Shown here: one piece after another, positions 1-4,974 of the stretch | Numbering within the stretch: the stretch's first letter is position 1 | Layout: every line of letters starts with the position of its first letter | Origin: Gemmatimonadota bacterium | GTDB lineage: Bacteria; Gemmatimonadota; Gemmatimonadetes; Gemmatimonadales; GWC2-71-9 | Assembly: GCA_003221825.1 (NCBI GenBank) | Contig: QHUE01000186.1 | Location: 1-5,966 of the forward strand | Direction: 5' to 3' | DNA length: 5,966 nucleotides | The notes under the pieces: generated by a model | Database searches by the model: none | What the model was told of the DNA's origin: nothing | What the model saw: the letters and a program-made list of their open reading frames with translations, nothing else | Position numbers and translations under genes: made by a program

Positions 1-428
1 ATGATCAGGCCCGCGAGCAGCGCCAGCCAGAACGAGGCCATGTTGATGCGCGGGAACGCCATGTCGTGCGTCCCGATCTTCAACGGGATGAGGAAGTTGG
101 CGTACACTCCGACGAGCAGCGGCATGATGGCGAAGAACACCATGAACGTGCCGTGCATCGAAACGAGCTGGACATAGTACTCGGGTAGGATCACCCCGTT
201 CACGACCATCGTCTCGGGCAGGATACCGCCCCCCGGCATCGGCTTGCCCGGGAACCCAAGCTGCCAGCGGATCTGCATCGCCAGCAGCCCGCCCACTAGC
301 AGGAAGAACAGGCTGACGAACAGGAACTGGATGCCGATGATCTTGTGGTCGGTCGAGAAGATGTAGTTGCGCCAGAAGCTCATCGGTTCGTGATGCGCTT
401 GGGTCGGAGTGTGGGCGACCGTCGTCAT
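1..428 (-). CDS. ctaD: Cytochrome c oxidase subunit I (partial, C-terminus outside window)
   Basis: Catalytic subunit of a haem-copper oxygen reductase. Only the first 142 residues are visible; the frame is open to base 1. It starts MTTVAHTPTQAHHEP, then WRNYIFSTDHKIIGIQF, the usual entry to helix I (about 30-51). Helix II carries the low-spin haem a ligand His92 (SMHGTFMVFF). Asn111 (YANFLIP), Asp122 (HDMAFPR) and Asn129 sit where Asn121, Asp132 and Asn139 of the Rhodobacter enzyme line the D proton channel; the spacing His-19-Asn-11-Asp is identical. This points to an A-type, proton-pumping oxidase (inference, because the helix VI glutamate and CuB ligands lie beyond the window). ATG at 428 overlaps the subunit II TGA as ATGA and has GGAGG six bases upstream. 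The loop GKPMPGGGILPETMVVNGVILPEYY between helices I and II agrees with many bacterial relatives. Subunits III and IV are expected further downstream, outside the window. Confidence 0.95.
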   Translation of the reverse strand, partial: MTTVAHTPTQAHHEPMSFWRNYIFSTDHKIIGIQFLFVSLFFLLVGGLLAMQIRWQLGFPGKPMPGGGILPETMVVNGVILPEYYVQLVSMHGTFMVFFAIMPLLVGVYANFLIPLKIGTHDMAFPRINMASFWLALLAGLI

Positions 429-1096
429 TCGGAGCCTCCGGCGACTTGTTGGGCGACCCAGGCCTTGTACTCATCGGGCGTATGCACGAACACCCGTGCG
501 CGCATCTTGTAATGCCCCATCCCACATAGCTCAGCGCAGCCGAGCTCGAATTCACCCGTTTTCGTCGCCTCGAACCAGGCGGTGATCTGCATCCCCGGCA
601 CCGCGTCCTGCTTCAAACGCCACTCGGGGACGAAGAACGAGTGAACCACGTCCTCGGAGCTGAGCTCGACCGCAAATGGCTGGTTGACGATCACATGCAG
701 CTGGTTTCGGACGGTGAAATCGTCGGCGGTGCCGAGCTTGCCGTCGGGCCCCGGATACGTCACCTGCCACTCGAACTGCTTGGCGTGGACGCCCAGGTGG
801 TAGGCGTTCGGCGGGACGCTCTTCTTATCCTTGATAAGCACCCAGTAGTGATTGCTGATCAATCCGAGCGCCACCATCGTCACGGCCGGGATTGCCGTCC
901 AGATCACTTCCGCGCGCGTCGAGCCGTGCGTATAGAAGGCCTTCCGCCCGGGACGCGCGCGGTAGCGAATCACGAACGTGACCAATCCCACCTCCACGAT
1001 GACGAGCGCGATTCCCGTGATGATGAGAATCGCCAGAAACAGCGTGTCGATGGGACCGGCGAACGTCGAGCCTGCGTCGGGAAGCCACCAACGCAT
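425..1096 (-). CDS. ctaC: Cytochrome c oxidase subunit II (CuA subunit)
   Basis: Takes electrons from cytochrome c or a copper protein through the binuclear CuA centre and passes them to haem a of subunit I. The protein has 223 residues, with two membrane helices at about 18-42 and 64-84, then a periplasmic cupredoxin domain. The CuA ligands are all present: His152 (DVVHSFFVP), Cys187, Glu189 (backbone), Cys191, His195 and Met198 (CAELCGMGHYKM). Glu63 in AEVIWT corresponds to the conserved Glu at the K-channel entrance. The aromatic patch reads QFEW (107-110), with Phe where most relatives have the Trp that receives electrons. No cytochrome c domain is fused at the C-terminus, so this is not a caa3-type subunit; carriers come from the upstream genes. 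ATG at 1096 has GAGGAG eight bases upstream. A longer in-frame ATG at 1204 would lie inside the previous gene and add a highly charged, non-conserved leader. The stop overlaps the subunit I start as ATGA. Confidence 0.96.
   Translation of the reverse strand: MRWWLPDAGSTFAGPIDTLFLAILIITGIALVIVEVGLVTFVIRYRARPGRKAFYTHGSTRAEVIWTAIPAVTMVALGLISNHYWVLIKDKKSVPPNAYHLGVHAKQFEWQVTYPGPDGKLGTADDFTVRNQLHVIVNQPFAVELSSEDVVHSFFVPEWRLKQDAVPGMQITAWFEATKTGEFELGCAELCGMGHYKMRARVFVHTPDEYKAWVAQQVAGGSE
435..439 (-). promoter_or_regulatory. Ribosome binding site of the oxidase subunit I gene
   Basis: GGAGG on the minus strand, six bases before ATG 428. It codes for the C-terminal residues of subunit II and supports coupled translation of the two oxidase subunits. 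Confidence 0.75.
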
Positions 1097-1104
1097 TCGG
1101 GTCT

Positions 1105-1110
1105 CTCCTC
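1105..1110 (-). promoter_or_regulatory. Ribosome binding site of the oxidase subunit II gene
   Basis: GAGGAG on the minus strand, eight bases before ATG 1096. It sits in the only true intergenic gap of the window (1097-1113, 17 bases), which is otherwise too short for a promoter or terminator. Confidence 0.75.
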
Positions 1111-1113
1111 GCG

Positions 1114-1869
1114 CTAGTGCGCGGCGAAAGTGAAGTTGGCCGTCTTGCTTTCGGTCGCCGCGATCGTCACGGTCGCCGTCTGCGTGCCGAACTTCTCGTG
1201 CCATGCCTCGATCGTGTACGTCCCGGGCGGCAGGCCCTTGATCGAGAAGCTGCCGTCGGGCCCCGTGACCGCGAAGAACGGATCGGGACGCACGCCGAGG
1301 TACGCGTGCATCCAGCCGTGCACGTTACACTCGAGATTCACCATCACTTCAGGCGCCGCGAACGTGCGCGTCGTCTTCATCCCCGCGGACGGCTGGCTCA
1401 CGTTGAACGGCCGGTTCGCTTTGGCGATCGCTTTGATGTTGTGGAGCACCGGGTCGGAGTTCAGAATCTCGAGCCCCTGACCCACCATGATCCCGAAGAC
1501 GTGCGGGTGATAGCGGCAGCCGTTCTGGTCCAGCACGACAGACGTTGCGGGCGCCGGAAACGTCTGGCCGGCGGGAACGCCGGACTTCACGTACACGAAC
1601 ACGTTGGCGAGGGCGTTGGCCGCGCCGGCCACCACGTTCTCCTCGGTGGGCGTGGTCGGGTACTTCGCCTTGCACGCCGCCTCTTCGCTCATGTCGATCG
1701 CCGGGTTCTTGGGCGCGGCACCGGTGAACTTGACCTTCCCCGTGATCGTCCCACCCGCCGCGGAGACTTCCGTCCTCGGGGGTGCCGCCTGCACAGCGCT
1801 GCGGTCCCCCTTGCTGCACACGGTGAGCAGGAACATCCCGCCCACCACGCTGAAGATTCTGCCGTTCAT
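1114..1869 (-). CDS. Exported cupredoxin-like protein with carboxypeptidase-regulatory-like domain
   Basis: A 251-residue exported protein. Residues 1-17 are hydrophobic (signal), followed by Cys18 in LLTVC, a poor lipobox because Val precedes Cys, so lipidation is possible but uncertain. The middle (about 40-195) is a beta-rich domain of the 'methylamine utilization/plastocyanin-like' type. His143 (PVLHN) and the cluster Cys181, His184, Met187 (ECNVHGWMH) have the spacing C-x2-H-x2-M of amicyanin-type blue copper sites. From about 195 to 249 a carboxypeptidase-regulatory-like beta sandwich follows (GPDGSFSIKGLPPGTYTIEAWH). ATG at 1869 overlaps the previous TGA as ATGA and has GGAGG five bases upstream. 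Longer in-frame starts inside the previous gene (for example 2007) lack this support and would place the signal peptide internally. It lies directly before CuA-bearing subunit II, so it may deliver electrons to the oxidase or help copper loading (inference). Alternatively it could be a structural surface protein if copper is not bound. Confidence 0.85.
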   Translation of the reverse strand: MNGRIFSVVGGMFLLTVCSKGDRSAVQAAPPRTEVSAAGGTITGKVKFTGAAPKNPAIDMSEEAACKAKYPTTPTEENVVAGAANALANVFVYVKSGVPAGQTFPAPATSVVLDQNGCRYHPHVFGIMVGQGLEILNSDPVLHNIKAIAKANRPFNVSQPSAGMKTTRTFAAPEVMVNLECNVHGWMHAYLGVRPDPFFAVTGPDGSFSIKGLPPGTYTIEAWHEKFGTQTATVTIAATESKTANFTFAAH

Positions 1870-3404
1870 TGCTGCCTCCGGTATGAAGTCTTCTGCTGCG
1901 CGCGCCACACGACCAGCATGCCCAACCCCAGGGTGAGCACCATGGCGAGCACCGGCGAGATGAACACGCGGGCCGGCACCGGTTCGTCGAGGGCGAGGAA
2001 ATACCACGTGCTGATGGCCATCCGCGTGCCGTGCTCACCGTTGGACCCGTCCCAGGCGAAGAACGCCACCGGGATGGCACGGCCCGTCCGGAACGGAAGC
2101 TGGCTGGCCGTATCGGCTGAAGCAAGTGCGCGCGTGAAGGTCAGCCGCCACTGGCCGTGGTCGTAGACCACGCGCACCCCCGGCCCCGAGCCGGCCTGCG
2201 GATCGAACCGATCGATCCCGCGCGCCAGACCGGCGACCGCGGCGGTCCGTGAGCTGCTCGACCAGCGCCACTGATAGACGGGCGCGCCGGGACTCCCCAT
2301 CAGGAAATACGGCCGCTCCATCCCCGACGGAATGGCGACGGGAAACTGCACGGCCAGCTGGTCCGGCCACGGCGCCGGCTGCTCGCGGGTCGAGTCATCG
2401 CTGTCGAGCGTGTTGAGCACGCGGCCAACATGTGCCAGCCAGGCGGTGTCGGGACTTTGCGATCGGTCGTCCCACACCACGCGGAGGGCGATCGAGTCGG
2501 CTGTATGGACGGCTTTGACCCAGACGCCGGTGACGGCCGGCGCGAACCACCGTTCCTTGCGGATGACCTGGCCCACGAGCGGGAACCAGTATCCGTCGAC
2601 CGACGTCCAGGCCGAATCGTCCGGCGCGTGCGGCAGGGCTTTCGTCACGAGCGGCGCGTGGATCACGTCGCGGACCGCGGGCGGCTCCTTCGGCGAGAGG
2701 CTGCGCACATACTGCGCGACGCGCCACAGCTGCTCGTCGGTGAGGAATTTCTGCTCGATCAGATCGCTGAATGACGGCATCGGTGTGCCATCGAGACCGG
2801 TGCGCAGTCGGTGGTAAATGTCCTCCGCGGTGCCGCCGCCGTTGAAGCGCCAGTTCTCGTGCAGATCGGCGGCGAAGATCGGATGGCCCGCGTCGTCCTT
2901 GAGCGTCGGAGCCGACGGCCCGTCGCCCCGCCCCAGATCGCCGTGGCACTTGCGGCACCCGATCGAGTCGTAGAACTGGCGGCCGACGCGCAACGCGTCG
3001 GCGACGCTGCCGCCTCCGGGCGCACTCCCGAAGACAACCGGTTGAGGCCGCTGCGTCGTGTCGGCGAAGTACGGGCTAAACGTCTTGATGTACGCCAGCA
3101 CGTCCCGCCGCTGCCGATCGGAGAGCCGAGTCTTCCACGCGGGCATCGCCGTCCCGGGCAGCCCTTCATCTATAGAGCGCAGCAGATCGGCGTCGGTGGG
3201 AAGCTGGCCGCTCGGCGTCGAACGTATTTGATACAGGGCGTTGCCCGTGAAGTCACGCGGCGGCGGGATCATGTGGCGGGCACCCTCGCCGTCGCCCTTG
3301 CCGTCCACGCCGTGGCAACCGGCACACCACTTCGTGTAGACCTGTTTTCCCGCGGATGTATCCTGCGTCGCCACCACGGCCAGGAGCAGAAGTGGGTAGA
3401 TCAC
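1866..3404 (-). CDS. Dihaem cytochrome c fused to ethylbenzene-dehydrogenase/NXR gamma-like haem b domain, tail-anchored
   Basis: A 512-residue exported electron-transfer protein. Residues 1-12 form a short signal (IYPLLLLAVVA), with possible cleavage after VVA. Cytochrome c domain 1 has CAGCH at 27-31 and Met87 (AMPAW). Domain 2 has CRKCH at 150-154 and Met209 (PMPSF). Residues about 255-478 resemble the haem b-binding gamma subunit of type II DMSO-reductase-family enzymes (ethylbenzene dehydrogenase, nitrite oxidoreductase NxrC, chlorate and selenate reductases). Evidence for this is VQFPV (352-356), FLMGS (367-371), YQWRW (377-381), and the FAWDGSNGE plus STWYFLAL ending. A membrane helix at about 482-500 with a basic tail (RAQQKTSYRRQQ) anchors the C-terminus. 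GTG at 3404 overlaps the previous TGA and has a strong GGAGG seven bases upstream. The fusion would bring three haems together on the outer face of the membrane. No molybdenum catalytic or iron-sulfur subunit is nearby. Domain calls are strong for the haems and moderate for the gamma-like part. Confidence 0.85.
   Translation of the reverse strand: MIYPLLLLAVVATQDTSAGKQVYTKWCAGCHGVDGKGDGEGARHMIPPPRDFTGNALYQIRSTPSGQLPTDADLLRSIDEGLPGTAMPAWKTRLSDRQRRDVLAYIKTFSPYFADTTQRPQPVVFGSAPGGGSVADALRVGRQFYDSIGCRKCHGDLGRGDGPSAPTLKDDAGHPIFAADLHENWRFNGGGTAEDIYHRLRTGLDGTPMPSFSDLIEQKFLTDEQLWRVAQYVRSLSPKEPPAVRDVIHAPLVTKALPHAPDDSAWTSVDGYWFPLVGQVIRKERWFAPAVTGVWVKAVHTADSIALRVVWDDRSQSPDTAWLAHVGRVLNTLDSDDSTREQPAPWPDQLAVQFPVAIPSGMERPYFLMGSPGAPVYQWRWSSSSRTAAVAGLARGIDRFDPQAGSGPGVRVVYDHGQWRLTFTRALASADTASQLPFRTGRAIPVAFFAWDGSNGEHGTRMAISTWYFLALDEPVPARVFISPVLAMVLTLGLGMLVVWRAQQKTSYRRQQ
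1875..1879 (-). promoter_or_regulatory. Ribosome binding site of the cupredoxin-like gene
   Basis: GGAGG on the minus strand, five bases before ATG 1869. It decides between this start and the longer in-frame starts that reach back into the upstream gene. Confidence 0.8.
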
Positions 3405-4180
3405 TTGCTCCCCTCCGCGCTCACTTCCCAGGTCCTCGGCTTCCAGCCCGTCTGATCGTAGAGGAAGAGCACCACCGACCAGATCTCATCTTCCGTCAAG
3501 AACTCTTCCCACGCCGGCATCGCCGAATTCCACGGCGTGCCTTCGCGCGGCAACCCCGGCCCGCCCTTCGCCACGCGCCAGAACACGAAGCTCTCCGTCA
3601 GCTGCGCGATGGTGCCGTTGTCCTGGAAGTTGGCGGGCAGGGGATTGAATCCCGAGGCGAAGTGGCCCTGGCCGTCCAGATGATCGCCGTGACAGGGCAC
3701 GCAGTTCTGATAGTAGATGCGACGGCCCTCGGCGAGGTGCGCCGCCATGTCACCAGAGCGGCGCAGCGGATTCTCGAGTCCCACCAGGGCGATCGTCTTG
3801 CCGCGGAATGTGATCTGCGACGGTGGAGCCGGATGGATCGACCGCAGGTTGGGTGGCGCGGCGACGCTGGCCTTGACCTGACTGTAGGTGAGGCAGCCGA
3901 CCATCAGGGTCACGACGGCGAGCAAGGCCGTACGCACGGCCTTGAGACGCGGCTGGATGAGCACCTCGTGCAGCGGCTCCTTGAACAGTGTCCAGCGCGC
4001 TTCGTCATCGCTCACCCAGATCAGGATCCCGACGAGCACTGTCGCCATGTACTGCAGCACGACGCTCTTCGGCACCATTGCGCTGCCGGGCAGCACGGGG
4101 ATGACGAAGACGATGACGAGATAGGCGAGCACGAGCAGCAGGACCGCCTGCCAGAACGGGTGCTTGAGGTAGGCTCTCAC
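3401..4180 (-). CDS. Monohaem cytochrome c with three N-terminal membrane helices
   Basis: A 259-residue protein. The N-terminal part has three hydrophobic segments at about 11-30, 40-56 and 84-100, separated by a polar loop (about 57-82). A periplasmic cytochrome c domain follows, with CVPCH at 160-164 and likely ligand Met221 (SAMPAW). It ends with helix EDEIWSVVLFLYDQ, the usual last helix of class I cytochromes c. The start is GTG at 4180, overlapping the TGA of the previous gene as GTGA. It is preferred because the first internal Met (residue 35) would delete the first helix. There is no good Shine-Dalgarno, only GGGG about six bases upstream, so translation probably depends on re-initiation from the previous gene. 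Three-helix anchoring suggests a fixed subunit of a complex rather than a soluble shuttle (inference). Similar proteins beside bd-like subunits are recalled from Nitrospira and Gemmatimonadota. The exact electron donor and acceptor cannot be read from the sequence. Confidence 0.88.
   Translation of the reverse strand: MRAYLKHPFWQAVLLLVLAYLVIVFVIPVLPGSAMVPKSVVLQYMATVLVGILIWVSDDEARWTLFKEPLHEVLIQPRLKAVRTALLAVVTLMVGCLTYSQVKASVAAPPNLRSIHPAPPSQITFRGKTIALVGLENPLRRSGDMAAHLAEGRRIYYQNCVPCHGDHLDGQGHFASGFNPLPANFQDNGTIAQLTESFVFWRVAKGGPGLPREGTPWNSAMPAWEEFLTEDEIWSVVLFLYDQTGWKPRTWEVSAEGSK
3412..3416 (-). promoter_or_regulatory. Ribosome binding site of the cytochrome c/gamma-like fusion gene
   Basis: GGAGG, within the longer purine run GGAGGGGAG on the minus strand, seven bases before GTG 3404. 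It supports the non-ATG start, which also gives a plausible signal peptide. Confidence 0.75.
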
Positions 4181-4974
4181 TTGTGCCCCGCCAGGAACTG
4201 CACCAACGCCTCCAGCTGCTCGGCGGTGAACTGATGACCGAACGTCTTCGGCATGACGCCTTTGAACTTCTCATATCCCTTCGCCGTCTTCGCGTCGGGG
4301 AGCAAGATGGACTCGCGGATCAGGTTTGCCGACAGCCGCGAGCCGACGTGCGTGAGATCCGGTCCAATCGCGCCGCCTTCGCCATTGATCTTGTGACAGC
4401 CGGTGCAGCCGGCGCCGCGAACCATGGTCATCGGATCGGTACTACCGCCAGCGATCCCTGCCGCCGTTGCCGCCCCTGGCGCCCCTGGCCCACCGGCGGC
4501 AGAGGCGGCAGGGATGTCTGACGCCGTCACGTCGACCGTCCCGCCGTTCGACTCGAGGAACGCCACCAGCGCCCAGATCTGCTGCGGTGACAAGATCCGG
4601 CCCATCTCCGGCATGATCGGCTCATAACCCGCCACGACGTAGGCACGCGGGCTGGTGAGCGACTCGTAGAGATACGCCTTGCAGTCCTTGCCCGCTTCCC
4701 GTTTGCCGCAGCGCGCGCCGACCGGGCCCTGCCCTTTTTCGTCCGTCAACAGGTTCGGGGCGCGCGTGCCGAGGCCGTGACAGGCGGTGCAGCCGCCCGC
4801 GCCGTGATAGAGCTGGTCGCCGGCGCTCGTGAGCTGCTCGGGCGTCACATTCGCGCCGAGGGTCAAGGCGTGCGGCACTTCCGACTGGACCTGCGGGATC
4901 TTGTTCGCGATCAGCGTATACAGTGCGAGTGTGCCGAGCACGACGCCGATGATGCGGAGATTAATGGCCCACAT
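4177..4974 (-). CDS. Membrane-anchored two-domain dihaem cytochrome c
   Basis: A 265-residue electron carrier predicted to sit on the periplasmic face of the membrane. Residues 7-24 form one hydrophobic segment, either an uncleaved anchor or a signal peptide. Two class I cytochrome c domains follow. The first has haem site CTACH at 62-66 with Met121 or Met124 (IMPEM) as likely sixth ligand; the second has CTGCH at 190-194 with Met241 (VMPKTF). They are joined by an Ala/Gly/Pro-rich linker at about 151-180. Two further cysteines, Cys89 and Cys98, lie in an insertion of the first domain and could form a disulfide. The ATG at 4974 is supported by GGAGG six bases upstream. The gene starts inside the end of the bd-like gene and overlaps the next gene in GTGA, so it is translated with both. 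It probably links the bd-like membrane subunit to later carriers or to CuA (inference). A cytochrome c assignment is secure; its redox partners are not. Confidence 0.9.
   Translation of the reverse strand: MWAINLRIIGVVLGTLALYTLIANKIPQVQSEVPHALTLGANVTPEQLTSAGDQLYHGAGGCTACHGLGTRAPNLLTDEKGQGPVGARCGKREAGKDCKAYLYESLTSPRAYVVAGYEPIMPEMGRILSPQQIWALVAFLESNGGTVDVTASDIPAASAAGGPGAPGAATAAGIAGGSTDPMTMVRGAGCTGCHKINGEGGAIGPDLTHVGSRLSANLIRESILLPDAKTAKGYEKFKGVMPKTFGHQFTAEQLEALVQFLAGHK
4435..4524 (-). other. Low-complexity segment coding an Ala/Gly/Pro linker
   Basis: About 90 bases of GC-rich, simple-composition sequence (runs of GCC, GGC and CCT-type triplets). It codes residues about 151-180 of the dihaem cytochrome c, between its two haem domains. 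It is in frame and looks like a flexible tether, not a mobile or duplicated element. Such stretches often vary in length between relatives. Confidence 0.6.

Noticed and set aside
431..439. Small inverted repeat GGAGGCTCC (minus strand) at the subunit I ribosome binding site
   Set aside because: The loop would be one base, too tight to form; chance symmetry around GGAGG.
1097..1113. Promoter or terminator between the cupredoxin-like gene and subunit II
   Set aside because: Only 17 bases, mostly the ribosome binding site, with no inverted repeat or T-run.
1097..1204. Extended start for oxidase subunit II
   Set aside because: The added leader is charged, unlike any subunit II N-terminus, and overlaps the previous gene; ATG 1096 has its own GAGGAG site.
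1870..2007. Extended start for the cupredoxin-like gene
   Set aside because: Would place the signal peptide about 46 residues inside the protein and lie in the upstream coding region; the ATG at 1869 has GGAGG at ideal spacing.
1117..2166. Long plus-strand open frame (349 codons) opposite the cupredoxin-like gene
   Set aside because: Arg/His-rich shadow of GC-rich coding sequence on the other strand; no recognisable domain, and the minus strand carries clear motifs and ribosome binding sites.
3356..4234. Plus-strand open frame (292 codons) opposite the three-helix cytochrome gene
   Set aside because: Same kind of shadow: rich in Arg, His, Asp and Glu with no fold signal, fully covered by haem-binding genes on the minus strand.
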